From assembly GCF_048771995.1 (NCBI RefSeq), contig NC_133030.1:63189501-63253500 (forward strand): 64,000 bases of DNA, given 5' to 3'. Below the pieces are notes generated by a model that saw nothing but the letters and a program-made list of their open reading frames with translations, did not search any database and was not told the origin of the DNA. This document shows positions 37,101-48,200 of this stretch, piece after piece. The number at the start of each line of letters is the position of its first letter. The first letter of the stretch is position 1. Position numbers and translations under genes: made by a program. The stretch is from Taeniopygia guttata (taxonomy: Eukaryota; Chordata; Aves; Passeriformes; Estrildidae).

Positions 37101-40100
37101 AGAAAAACCCTTCCAAAGGCCTGTGGGTTCTGCATACTAATGGAAATTGGGATGTAAACCCTTCTCAAATGCAAAGCCAGGTAACTGTTCCATGGGAATA
37201 ATAAATTCCTTGTTGCTGAGAGAATGGATCCCTGCGACAGTGAAAGGTGTCCCTGCCCATGGCAGGGGCTGGGATAGGATGAGCTTGAAGGTCCCTTTGA
37301 ACCCAAACCATTCTGGGATCCTAACTGGGACATTTTAATGATGCAGAGCCTTCTATGGGAATATAAACTTCTTTGGAGGGCCTTCCTCATCATCAGTAAA
37401 GGCTTCTGCAAAGCTGAAGCAGCTGGAGGAAGAGAATGAAGATGCCATGTTTGTGTTTGTGTCTGATGTGTGGCTGGACCAAGCAGAGGTGCTGGAAAAA
37501 CTTCACATTATGTTTTCGGGTAGGTGAGAATTGCTTTCCCTCTAAACCTTGTTTGCATGATTTCTTCTATAAATTTTTAGTACAAACAGTGTTTTGACCA
37601 GTAGCCATTTTCTGGGCTGTGACAAGAAAGTTTCCCTGGCTCCTGAAAGTTTTTCCTGGGCTTAGCTTAAAGACTAATTCCTTAGTTCAGAGAGATGAAC
37701 ATTGCTGCCCACTGCCAGATGGGATATTGGGAAGGAATTCCTGGCAAAGCAACAGTAACTGGAATTGCCTGAGCAGTTTGAGGATCTGATGATGATGATC
37801 CATCATCAGATCTGATCATCATCAGGGGAGGGGCTGGGATGGAATTGCCAGAGCAGCTGTGGCTGCCCCTGGATCCCTGGAAGTGTCCAAGGCCAGGCTG
37901 GACAGGGTTTGGAGCAGCCTGGGACAGTGGGAGGTGTCCCTGTCCATGGCAGGGAGTGGAATGGAATGAGCTTTAAGGTCCCTTCCAACCCAGCTCATTC
38001 CAGGATTCTGGGATCAGCAATGTGGCCAGCACTGGGAAAAACAAGCATTTATGAATTGCTCCTTTGTATTGCAGCAGTTTGGGAACAGCTTGTCCCTCCT
38101 GCCTCGGGCAGAATGGAAGTGTGAGAGAGTGGCTGGTTTAAAAACAGCCAGAATTCAGGGTGGGAAACTGCTCCTCACCAAAAGGGAACTGGACAGAAAT
38201 GAGCAGAGTCATGCAGGAGCTACAAAACCAGTTCAGTATCTGGGTCAGAGCTGGCAAATCCTGTGGGCAAGCTGGGCTTGAGCCGGGCTTGCAGGTGCTG
38301 AGGGCAGAAAGGGACCTTGGTCAGTGAGGTCTGTGTGCTGAGCTCACCTGGCAGAGATGCAGACCTTGCATTTGCTATTTTGAGACTTTAATAGGCAAGT
38401 GATAACCTTCTTAATTATAAACTAAATGAGCAGCTGTGGGGGAGAGCAAGGAAAAATATTGATGAGCCATTTCTCTGAGATAAGCAATTCTGTTCTATTT
38501 ACCAGCCCCTTTGAAAACCAGTGAAGTAAATCCAAGTGTGATTCTGTGTGTCAGGAAAATGGAGAGTAACTGGGATGTGAGATGAATGCCTGAGTAGCTG
38601 TTTCTATTTTTATTTCAGGGATGGGAATCAGGTTTCTTTTTTTCCCCCCTTTGCTTTGAAGCAGTTAATGGGTGAGGTTGTGAGCACTCATCAGATCCTC
38701 AAACTGCTTTATAATGCCAAAGGGGGAATTGGATGTTGGGAGAGCCCTTAAATTGGAATGATCAGGGAGGTTAATAGCAATTCAGTGCTGCTTGCTTGCC
38801 GTTTTCCTCTTGAAGGCAATAATACATTTTTAAAATGGCATTATTTATGATAATTGCACTTGGTATAATTCTCTGACTGGGTCAGGAGTTGGATGCACAC
38901 AAACACTGCTGGAACTGTCTGTAAATGCCAGAGGGCTCCCTCAAAGTGACGTTTGTACATTGCCATCACCTTTTTGAGCTAAAAACAGCCTGGATGAAGA
39001 AAATCAGTCAGGTGTATTAATAGCAGCAGAGCTTGAAGGGCTGTTTGAGTTCCTGCTTTTCCTGGAGTGAGCTGAGTGCTGGAGTCAATGGATGCACTCA
39101 CAGATCCTCTCTTTTCCCAGGTTATTCCTCTGCACCTCCCACCTGCTTTTTCTTCTGTGGAAATTTTTCATCTGCACCATATGGCAAAAATCAAATCCAG
39201 TCCCTGAAAGGTAGGAAGGGCTTTGTAAACAGCCAGACATGTGCACCGAATTAAAATAATGATGGCAAACAGATGAAGACAGCAGAAAATAAACCTTTTT
39301 TTTTAAAGTGCACTGCAGCAGAAGGGGGATTCACCCAAGGTGTGTTTATTTCTAACCAGGGGTTGTGTCCTGTTTTTCCCTTACTCCAGGTTCTTTGAAG
39401 GCTCTGGCAGATATTATATGTGAATATCCCAGCATCCATAAAAGGTACAGAGCAAGGGGAAATCTGTTTATTTGGTGAAGCCTTTAATTACTTGAAGGAG
39501 CTGAGGGTTACCCTGTTTTCTCTGTCTTGTGAGCCAGCTGTGATCAGATAAAAAGCTGGTTTTGTAACAGGCCTGCAGGTTTGTTTGGGAGCAGGGTGAG
39601 TTTGATTTTATCTAAAACAGCTTGGCATGGAAACTGCTAATGAGGGAGCCAAGGTCTCTCCCTGAGATACTTTCCTGGCTCCTGCTCTCTGAATTCAGAA
39701 CATCAGACCTAGTTTTTAAGATCAGTTTATATGAAAGAGATTTGTTAAACTTCTTTTTTTTTTTTTTTTCTGCAGTAGTCGATTTGTGTTTGTCCCTGGT
39801 CCTGAAGATCCTGGGCCTGGTTCTATTTTACCAAGGTCAGTTTGCTTCACTTCCTCACATCCTGAAATTTTGAGTGAAATTTGAGTTAATGGTAAGAGTC
39901 TTGTTGATACCTCTGCTATTTATTTTAGACCCCCCCTGGCTGAAAATATCACTCAGGAATTCAGACAGCTGGTGCCATTTTCAGTTTTCACCACAAATCC
40001 CTGCAGGTAACCATGTAACTGCTAATTTTTTTAAATATATTTTTAAACTAAATCATGTGCAAATATAATTTTCAAAGCCAACAGATTTTGGGGAAAATCT

Positions 40101-43100
40101 GCCTTAAATTTTTCAAATTAATAGAATTCTTCACTTGCATGAATTGTGAAAAGTTTTAAATACAGTAAGACTTAAAAAAATCAGTGAAGAAAGGAAGTAG
40201 TGCTAAAAAACTTGATATTGAATATAAGAATCCTGCTCAAAAGCATCATAAGGGAAAGTATTATTTTCATTCAATTGTCTGTATTAGAGGGAGATCAACT
40301 TTCTAATGCACCTTCCTTATTTTTAGGTTAACCTTAATTAATTTCACTGCTGTTTCCCACTCAGGGTTCAATACTGCACCCAAGAAATCATTATTTTTCG
40401 GGAAGATTTGGTCAACAAAATGTGCAGGAACTGTGTCCGTTTCCCAAACAGCACCATGGACATTCCCAACCATGTGAGTGAGTGGAGGTCACCACTTTTT
40501 ACCAAGATTTTTGATTTTATTGATCAGCAGGGCTGGATTTTGGGGGTTCTGATCCTCATTCTTGTGGCACATTTCATGAGTAACACAGAGGGGGTGTAAG
40601 AAGGATTTATACATTTAGTATTCTTATTTTTCTTTACATTTTGACAGCAAAATAACTCAAACCGTGATACTTTAAGATGGGATTGAGTAATTTTGTCACA
40701 CTGGAGCTGCCCTTGAACACAGAACTTGCAACCATCAATGTCCTGCCAAGAAACACTGATTCCTAGAGGCAAATTTTAATGCAAATTACCATTTCTTAAA
40801 GATTTGATCGGTTACCCAGTGCCATTTGCAGTAAAGCAGCAGGTCACTTCCTCCAAAATTCATCTGCTTGCTTTGTCTCCTCACTTGAAATTGAAATTCT
40901 GCTTCTCACACATCAGCAGTGTGCTCTGGGTTGTGGTTCCACATAATGAAGCCGCAGCAGGAGCTGATGGGATTTACTGAAATAATTGGATGAGAACAGT
41001 CCAGGTAGTCCTGGCTCTTTGCAGTGATGGATGGAGTTTGGTTTTATTTATTTTACAGGAGTTTTTGTGTTTACTTGCCTCAGAAAGGTGTTTTTGCTCA
41101 GTGTCTCTGTGAACACCGAGGTACCTTGGTTTTGTGGGCACAATTACATTCCTGACACTTCTCTGTCCTCATCCAGGGCTTTCCAGGAAGGAAATGTAGA
41201 ATTGCAGCACTTTCTGTAGGTTGTTTTTTGCACACTCCACTTTTCCTCAGCCTTTTTGCCTATTTTAATTCAGCCATCAGTGAGAAAAAACGAGAGAGAA
41301 ATTTTGTCACAAAGAAAGGAAAATCATCTGGGAATCAAATTATTCATTCAGTTCAGGGAAGACTTTTTTAGTGTGGGTCATGTGGTTAACTGGAAAGTAA
41401 TAAGGGAAAAAAAAACAAAAAATGGGAATTGTGGCAGTGTTGGTACTTTCTGGGCTGGAGGAGCAGGTAAGTAGATTTTCTTGGGGAATCTGATTGATGA
41501 AATAATCGTGACATCTTCAAATCCTGGCTGTGTTTTAAAAAAGCCTTTGAGTATTAAAAGCCCCAAAAGTGAAGGAAAGAAAGAGCAGCTCGGTGCTGGA
41601 GGAGAGTCACTGCTTTACTCTAGAAATCATTAATAACTAGAAGGAATGAGATACAAAAAGCCCCAAACATTTCCAGGTTTAAAAAGCTTTATTAACACAC
41701 ACTGACACGTGCAGGATGAACTGAGCTTGCAGCAAACATGAGGGATCTTTTTCAGTTTGTAAAGACCATTTTATCCTAGGGAATAAATGCTTCAAATGGT
41801 TAAAACCAAGTGTTTATGGTGATGCCTCAGGTTTTGGCTTTTCTATTTTCACATTCTGTGCTGCTTTAGTGTGTGGGTCTGGGCTCCATACCAGGGGGTG
41901 CTGAGCTCTCTGCACAGAGCAGGGAGACAAAACAATTCCTGCTCCAGCTGGGCACCAAGGACAAATGATCCAAATCTCAGCCCAGGAGCACAAACACCGT
42001 GGGCTGGAGAGAGAAAAACAAGCAGGGTGGGACTGCCTGGGCTAAAGCTGGAATGGGACAATGAACTCCAAGGTGCCAATGGAGCAGAACTGATCCCAGG
42101 GAGAGCCCCCGGGAGCGCTCGTGCATTTTGGGGCCATTTTGGGTCATTTGGGTGCAGCCCTGGCTGGGCTCTGGTGCTGCCCAAGGCGGATCCATGGAGG
42201 AGATCCTTTAATAAATCCCTGATTTATTCTGTAACTCCATCCAGTCTCTGCTCTAGCTCAGCCTTCTCAAGGCATCAGTGGGGTTTTTTTGTTGCAGGTT
42301 TGAAGACCATTTTATCCCAGGGGATGAATGCTTCAAACCAAGTGTTTGTGGGTTTTGTTTTGTTTTCTTGGTTTTTTGTTGCAGTTTGTGAAGACCACTT
42401 TATCCCAGGTGATAAATGCTTCAAACCAAGTGGTTGTGGGGTTTGTTTTGAGTTTTTTTTTCTGTTGTTGCAGTTTGTGAAGACCATTTTATCCCAGGGG
42501 CACCTGAGCCCGCTGCCGCTGTACGTCAGCCCCGTGTTCTGGGCCTACGATTATTCCCTGCGGGTTTATCCCCTGCCAGACCTGCTGGTCACTGCTGACA
42601 AACACGACCCCTTCACTGTCACCAGCAGCGACTGCCTCTGCATCAACCCTGTAAGAGCCCCCAGCACTCCCATCCCACCTTCCTCACTCCCTGCACTGGC
42701 ATTTGCCTCACACAAATGTGGATTTTTTTCCCCCCCTTTTCCTTCACAGGGTTCGTTTCCCAGAAGTGGATTTTCCTTCAAGGTCTTTTACCCCTCCAAC
42801 AAGACAGTTGAAGACAGGTAAGTGGGTTTTTCTTTTGTGCTGAGTTTCTGATTATCATAAAAATAAGATAAAAACCACAGAAAATGTGTAATATTTGAAT
42901 GTTCCAGCAGCTTAACTTACACTTCATACTTAGGCAGTGTAACAAATCCAAATGCCCAGAACTAAAGAAATAAATTTAGAAATAACAAATATCAATGATG
43001 GGAAGCGCAGTCCAAAGGTAAAAGGAGATGACTGCATTGCCTGATTTTCAATGATAGAGACCTAATTGGGAAGCAGGTTTGTTTCTGGGGATGATGGTTG

Positions 43101-43587
43101 TTACATAAATGAATTAAATTTAGGAACAATTTTTGCTTAATTTTGTGATAATCATCAAGCCCAGAAGCCACTTTCAGGCTTTGATTTCATATCTTTTTAA
43201 ATCTGCACTTGTTCATTCCACTGACTGGAAAAAGCCAGTTGCAACACCAAAAAAGTATTAAAATGTATCAAAGGGCTTAAAATGGATGAAAATTTACCTG
43301 TTTAAAATAATGATGGTGTAACCCATTAAGAAAAGCATAACTTTATGTTCTTGTTGGAGAAACCTTCTCAGGGAATTAATAATGGGTCAGCCTATTTAAC
43401 TTGTACTTTAATATAAAAAATACCACACCATTAGATACTTTAGGTCTTTAAATAGTTGAAAACATGATTATCAAGTCTTTCCTAGATAAAGAAATTTGAA
43501 CATTATGAGGATTATGAACTATTTTCAAAATAAACCTTTTAAATACTGTTTTTCTTTGGTATTTTCAGCAAGCTTCAAGGACTCTGA
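28155..43587 (+). CDS. POLE2: POLE2, DNA polymerase epsilon subunit 2 (complete, 19 coding exons)
   Basis: Exons: 28155-28222, 30311-30411, 31285-31360, 33347-33424, 34094-34187, 34529-34603, 34872-34955, 35446-35502, 35892-35940, 36846-36918, 37347-37519, 39121-39210, 39390-39444, 39776-39835, 39929-40006, 40365-40473, 42474-42650, 42750-42817 and 43569-43587 (TGA 43585-43587). The 527-aa product has the same length as human POLE2. It is the non-catalytic B subunit of the leading-strand polymerase, holding the catalytic subunit to the CMG helicase. An N-terminal helical domain (about 1-75) is followed by an OB-fold (about 160-275) and an inactivated phosphoesterase fold (about 285-490). The phosphoesterase signatures are degenerate ([24 protein letters not shown]), as is normal for this family. 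All introns are GT-AG except intron 8, which is AT-AC. The carboxy end is KTVEDSKLQGL. Confidence 0.97.
28238..28350. repeat. GC-rich 12-18 bp tandem repeat at the start of POLE2 intron 1
   Basis: Degenerate units of CCGGACCCGGACCCTGCT and CTCCGGTCCCGGACCCT. The minus strand is G-rich. It begins about 15 bp after the first splice donor. Confidence 0.8.
29285..29745 (+). repeat. CR1 LINE fragment in POLE2 intron 1
   Basis: About 460 bp of CR1 3' region: GGAGCGAGTCCAGAGAGGCC, GGGAATGTTCCCCTGGAGAA, ACAGGACACAGGGAATGGCT, then CCAAACCATTCTGGGATTCT. A shorter piece of the same family lies at 30741-30865 in intron 2. Confidence 0.9.
31501..32511 (+). mobile_element. LTR fossil in POLE2 intron 3, interrupted by sequence also found in intron 16
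   Basis: An LTR-like element starts TGATGCCTCAGG at 31501 and ends GGCTTCA at 32511, flanked by a perfect 4-bp duplication CCAG (31497-31500 and 32512-32515). It is built as a partial 5' copy (31501 to about 31732), a 325-bp insert (31732-32056), and a near-complete LTR copy (32057-32511). The insert plus second LTR, 31732-32511, closely matches 41498-42277 in intron 16. The family is not certain; TG..CA ends and a 4-bp target duplication suggest a class I retrovirus-like LTR. It is an old fossil without coding capacity. Confidence 0.75.
35503..35891 (+). other. AT-AC (U12-type) intron 8 of POLE2
   Basis: The 389-bp intron begins ATATCCTTTT, the U12 5' splice site, directly after codon 211 (Ala). 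It ends CAC before CAGTTCCACAGTGG (Gln212-Phe-His-Ser). A perfect U12 branch element, TTCCTTAAC, lies at 35873-35881, about 11 nt from the 3' end. No GT-AG choice keeps the protein QFHSGLY intact, so minor-spliceosome removal is strongly indicated. Confidence 0.95.
37200..37322 (+). repeat. CR1 LINE 3' end in POLE2 intron 10
   Basis: GACAGTGAAAGGTGTCCCTG, CCCATGGCAGGGGCTGGGAT and CAAACCATTCTGGGATCC. It ends about 25 bp before POLE2 exon 11. Confidence 0.85.
37690..38018 (+). repeat. CR1 LINE fragment in POLE2 intron 11, with an internal palindrome
   Basis: Starts CTGCCCACTGCCAGATGGGA and ends CATTCCAGGATTCTGGGATC. At 37783-37812 the arms GATCTGATGATG and CATCATCAGATC form a perfect 12-bp inverted repeat around a 6-nt loop. 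The palindrome is not part of other CR1 copies in this window. Confidence 0.85.
41756..42473 (+). repeat. Tandem decoy copies of the start of POLE2 exon 17
   Basis: Three upstream copies of the exon 17 start (TTTGTGAAGACCATTTTATC) lie at 41756, 42298 and 42385, before the true exon at 42474. Each follows a pyrimidine tract and AG. The period is 87-89 bp, or about 80 bp between the first two once the inserted LTR is removed. The copy at 42385-42408 is also followed by GT, so it could act as a 24-nt in-frame microexon encoding FVKTTLSQ. A further copy sits at 31993 in intron 3. Confidence 0.9.
41820..42277 (+). mobile_element. Solo LTR fossil inside the decoy-exon array of POLE2 intron 16
   Basis: 458 bp starting TGATGCCT and ending AGGCATCA, perfectly inverted termini, with a polyadenylation-like TTTAATAAA about 70 bp before the end. 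Flanking ATGG and GTGG are probably the 4-bp target duplication. It splits the array between its first and second units. A matching LTR lies in intron 3. Retrovirus-like LTR, family not assigned; a fossil without coding sequence. Confidence 0.75.
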
Positions 43588-43705
43588 ATTTCTGTGGCAC
43601 TGAAAAAGGCAGTGAATCCATGGGAAGCCAAGTGTATTTTTTTTTACATGCCTAAGTTTTGTGATGTATTATGGACTTTTTCAAAACTGATTTGTTTTAT
43701 ACACA

Positions 43706-43711
43706 AATAAA
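43706..43711 (+). terminator. POLE2 polyadenylation signal
   Basis: AATAAA lies 119 bp after the stop codon, giving a short 3' UTR (43588 to about 43730). The following stretch, 43731-44219, holds nothing recognised. Confidence 0.8.
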
Positions 43712-44219
43712 CTTTTACAGGAAAAGACACTGGTGTCAGTTTAGATAAATTGTAAAGTCAGAGTGAAAAATAATGGGCAAAGCATAAAAAAAGGTTAAGT
43801 GGAGGAACCAGCTGTATCAAACAGGAAAGGAACATGTTTTTTAAAAAGGAATTAAAGATAAGGAGAACTTGGATAGCTGGTTATCTGCAAGGGAGCCTGG
43901 AAATGGGGGTAGGATTTTAATTGGTCTTGGAAACTTGGAAACCCCCAGGAAAGTTCTGGGAGGTGTTTTATAATGGCAGCAGTTTGAAGATGGTGTTCTG
44001 CAGACAGGACAAGGAGTGGTAAAAGCAACGACATGATCCTTTAGAACTTCTGGAGAAGGCTGGGAGGAGGAAATCTTGATGGGGGGAAGTGGGAAAGAGG
44101 GAAACGTAGCCAAAATCTCCTCCAGGTGTTTGAGGGCATGGAGGGCAGAGCAGGGTACCCCAAAGTGCCCACACCAGGTGTGCCAGAGGAACTTTGATTC
44201 ACAGCCCTGCCCAGGGCAG

Positions 44220-44800
44220 TGTTATAAATACAAATTATAATACTGGCTTTTCACAAATACTAAAAGAATTGGGTTCTATATGTATAATGTTAAATTAACT
44301 TTGCTATGCAGTTTTAATTTCTGCTATTAACTAAATTAAGACATAGTAGTGAAATGGCTGATATAGTTATGCTTGTGATAATTAAACTACTTAGTTGGGA
44401 TAACACCCAATGAACTTATCATGACCCAATGAACTTATGATGAAGACCCCTACTACTATCAACACCTCCTGTCTGTAAAAAGTATAGACTGAGGTGATGA
44501 TGAGAATGGACTAAAACCACAGGCAAGAAATGTGCATGCTCTAAAAAGGTGGACCCAATGCTAAACAGTTCTTAGAACATGTAAACTAGTTTGGGGAGAA
44601 ATTTAAATATACATAATTGTTTGTGAATATGCAGTAGGCTGATGCAATAGAAAAGTTATATAAAGGCTGTCTCTGAAATAGCAGGTGTGCTCTTGGCTGA
44701 ATGCCAAGCACCCAGCTGTTACCTTTGCTTTATTTTTGTATCCTACTGTCCTTTATTAAACTTTTAAATTTTACCGGGAAAGTGAACCTCGTTTTTCACA
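44220..44800 (+). mobile_element. Solo LTR fossil upstream of DNAAF2
   Basis: 581 bp beginning TGTTATAAATAC and ending GTTTTTCACA, flanked by a perfect 4-bp duplication GCAG (44216-44219 and 44801-44804). It contains TATATAAA at 44657-44664 and ATTAAA at 44755-44760, in the order expected for U3, R and U5. The 4-bp duplication points to a class I endogenous retrovirus. No internal genes remain, so it is a solo LTR fossil. It lies about 260 bp from the X-box array and 446 bp from the DNAAF2 ATG. Confidence 0.85.
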
Positions 44801-45061
44801 GCAGGAAGGAGGAGGCACAGTGGGATACGGGCTCTGAGGGAAGCTGGGTCTGTTGAGGATTTACAAGTGCCCTGTGAGGGGATGGCAGTGGAGTTCAGAG
44901 TATGGCATGGGGAGGGAACACACACTTTGCTGAAGGATGAAGAGATGACGGTGGAAAACCAGCCCTGCTGATGCTGGCTGGAAGCCACCGAGGGGAGGGA
45001 AAAGGCGAGGCCGGGACGGAGAAGTCTCGGCCCTGAGGGACAGCCCGCCATGTCGTTTGCC

Positions 45062-45195
45062 GTCTCCATGGCAACCGCTGCGCCGCCGCCATATTGCTTA
45101 CCATCACCATAGCAACCGCCGCCATCTTGTTTACCATCACCACAGCAACCGCCGCCATCTTGTTTACCGTCACCACAGCAACCGCCGCCATCTTG
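45062..45195 (+). promoter_or_regulatory. DNAAF2 promoter array: four X-box-like (RFX) and four YY1-like motifs
   Basis: GTCTCCATGGCAAC at 45062-45075 matches the X-box consensus GTYNCCATRGNAAC perfectly. Near-matches follow at 45103-45116 (one mismatch), 45136-45149 (two) and 45169-45182 (one), the last three spaced exactly 33 bp. Each is paired with GCCGCCATCTTG, a reverse YY1 motif, at 45118, 45151 and 45184, plus a variant at 45084. RFX factors drive motile-cilia genes, which fits DNAAF2. An upstream ATG at 45050 would give a 20-codon uORF if transcribed. Confidence 0.8.
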
Positions 45196-45246
45196 CTCGG
45201 CGTCCCCACAGCAGCGCTCCCGGCCGAGCCGAGCCGTGCCGGGGCC

Positions 45247-48200
45247 ATGGCGGGCGCGGGGCGGCTGCAGGACCTGGACCTCAGCGCCGAGGAGGCGGAG
45301 CGGCTCAAGCGCGCCTTCCGCGACGAGCAATTCCGCGCGCTGTTCGCGGAGTACGCGGCCGAGCTCACCGACCCCGAGCAGCGCCGGCTGTACGAGGAGG
45401 AGGTGGCGGCGCTGGAGCGGGAGCGCGGCATGGAGGTGCGCTTCGTGCACCCGACTCCGGGCTTCGTGCTGCGGACCAGCCAGGACGGCTCTCGCCGCTG
45501 CTACATCAACGTCTGCAGCAACGCGCTGATGGGCGAGCCGCGGGCCCGCGCCGAGCGCGGCGGGCAGCGCTGGGAGCTGCCCTACAGCCTGGCCCCGGGC
45601 CGCGAGGAGCTGCGCCCCGGCGGCCGCCGCCGCCTCCTGTACGACGTGGTGTTCCACCCCGCCGCGCTGCGCCTGGCCGCCCGCAGCGCCCGCTTCCGCC
45701 GCCTGCTTCGCGACACGGCGCTGGAGGCCGTGGAGAGCCGCTGCGGGGTGCGGCTGGATCGCAACAACGCCACGGTCCTGCGAGGGGTCTCCTACAAGGG
45801 CGTCCCGCAGGCGCCCGTCATCCGCTCCCCGCTGCCCGGCGGCGCCCCGAAGCCGCCCGACGACGGCGAGTCCCCGCTGCCGCCCTTCCCCTTCCCCTTC
45901 CCCTCCCCGCCCGCCGCCGCCCCGCCGCCCGCCGCCGGCTCCTCGCCCGCCGCTCCCCCGCCGCCCTCCGGCCCCACCACGCCGCGCTGGAGCATCCGCC
46001 ACCGCTCCTACGTGGACCTGCAGGACTACCGGCACAGCCGCGACTCCGCGCCCAGCCCGGTGCCGCGGGAGCTGGTGGTGACGGTGGAGCTGCCGCTGCT
46101 GCGCTCCGCCGAGCAGGCGGAGCTGGAGATCCGCGGGCGGGAGCTGCGGCTGGACTCGCGGTGTCCCGCCTACCGCCTGCGCCTCCGCCTCCCCTACGAC
46201 GTGGACGAGAGCGGCGGGCGGGCTGCTTTTAACCGGGCCCAGCGGCAGCTGCAGGTCACGCTGCCCGTGGTGCTGCCGCCGGGCCCGTCCGGGGAGCGGC
46301 TGGAGGGGGCCGAGCCCGCTGCCGCGGGGCTGGCACGGGCAGGGCCGGCGGAGGCGGGCGGCGGAGCGGCTCCTCCCCCGGAACTCGGGCCTGGCGGCGC
46401 GGCCCGCAGCACGTGTGGCGGCGGGGAGCCCGGTGATCCACTCGCCGAACCCCCCGCTGACCCTCTTGGTGATCCTCCCGCTGGTCCGGCTGCCGAGCCC
46501 CTCGCTGAACCACCCGCGGAACCGCCCGTAGAACCACTCTGTGATGCACCCGCTGAACCCCACGTTTATCCAACCTCTGAACCCTTTGCTGACTCCCCTC
46601 CTGAACCCCCCGTTTATCCAACCTCTGAACCCTTTGCTGACTCCCCTCCTGAACCCCCAGCTGAACCGGCCACTGATCCAAGCTCTGAACCCTTTGCTGA
46701 ACCTGCCACTGATCCAACCTCTGAACCTGCCACTGATCCAGGCTGTGAACCCTTTGCTGAACTGACCACTGATCCAACCTCTGAACCGGCCACTGATCTA
46801 AACTCTGAATGCCCTGCTGAACTGGCCACTGATCCAAGCTCTGAACGCTTTGCTGACTCCCCTCCTGAACCTCCTGCTGAACCTGCCACTGATCCAGGCT
46901 CTGAACCCTTTGCTGAACCGACCACGGATCCAACCTCTGAACCGGCCACTGATCCAAGCTCTGAACCCTTTGCTGAATTTGCCACTGATCCAACCTCTGA
47001 ACCTGCCACTGATCCAGGCTCTGAACCCTTTGCTGAACCGACCACGGATCCAACCTCTGAACCGGCCACTGATCCAAGCTCTGAACCCCCCGCTGGTCCA
47101 ACCACGGACCCCTGCTCTGAACCTTTCACCGAACCCCCCGCCACTGATCCACCCGCAGAACCAGAACCACCCACCGAGCCCCCGGAGCCAGCACTGCCCT
47201 GCTCCGGTGCCGCTTCCCCCATCGCCAGCCCCGATCCAGCCATGCCCACCGGGGACACCCCTCTGCAGGCCTCTGAGGGCCACCCCAGCGAGGTGGCCAC
47301 ATGCCCTCCCTTCCGTGCCCGGCAGGACGAGGCATCCCTCACTCTGCTCCTGCTGGTGCCCGGCATCCAGCCCCGGAGCCTCCGTGGGGACGTGGGCACA
47401 CACCACTACAGCCTCCGCTTCCGCACCGCCAGCGCGGCCTTCGCCCTGTTCCTGCGCTTCCCGGCCGCGCTGCTGCGCCCCGAGAGCAGCGTCAGCGTCT
47501 CTGCTCACAACGCCGTGGTGGGGCTCGCCAAGGCCCCCGGCAGCACCGGCCTCTGGGACAAGTTCAGCTTCGGCCTCCACCCCTCCGCTCTGCAGGTAAC
47601 GTGGCACGCTGGTGGCACACCCGGGGTGTCACCTGCCCGAGGTGCCCTGCTGGGTGTGGCTGCTGGTTGCTGAATGGTGAGTGAGCACCCTGAGTGGTGG
47701 CTCAGGGAGGTGTGAGGAGCAGTTGGAAGTTGCTGCTTCCTCGGAGAGCTGCTCCCGGATGGCAGTGCCATGACCTGATTTGTGCGAGTCTTGTATGAGC
47801 AGCGCCAAGGTCACGCCATGGAGCTGACACCTTCATCCTTGGAATTGGAATGACTTCTGCTACCCTTGCGAATTTTTTTTTCTAAGGGAAATTCTGGTGA
47901 TGAATGAAAACAGTAGCTATGTCCTCTATGTCCTTAGTGCTCACTTTTAAAGCCCTGTGAAGTGCAGCCCGTTCACACAAAGAAAGCTCTTTATGATACA
48001 CCAGGCTTTTACACACGTGTGCATACACTGTCATGAAGTGCAGGGGGAGTGTCCCTGTCTCTGTGTTTTGGGACAGAATTCCCATTTACAGCCACAGCAA
48101 CCCCCATCAGTTCAACCAGAGCAGAACAGCAAGCAGCAGCTGTGAACTGTCCTGCTTTGCTGGGGTAAAGATTCACCTGCTCTGTCTGAATATGATTCTA

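Noticed and set aside
41871-42821. 316-codon open frame ending through POLE2 exon 17 and 18
   Set aside because: Only its end is POLE2; the upstream part is LTR and decoy-array sequence that happens to be open.
45094-45246. In-frame upstream extension of DNAAF2 through the 33-bp promoter repeat
   Set aside because: It has no ATG, and the extension is translated promoter repeat. The conserved protein starts at 45247.
44764-46563. 599-codon minus-strand open frame opposite DNAAF2 exon 1, and shorter ones at 46256-47607
   Set aside because: GC-rich and repeat-rich coding DNA keeps antisense frames open. The sense frame carries the PIH1 and CS domains.
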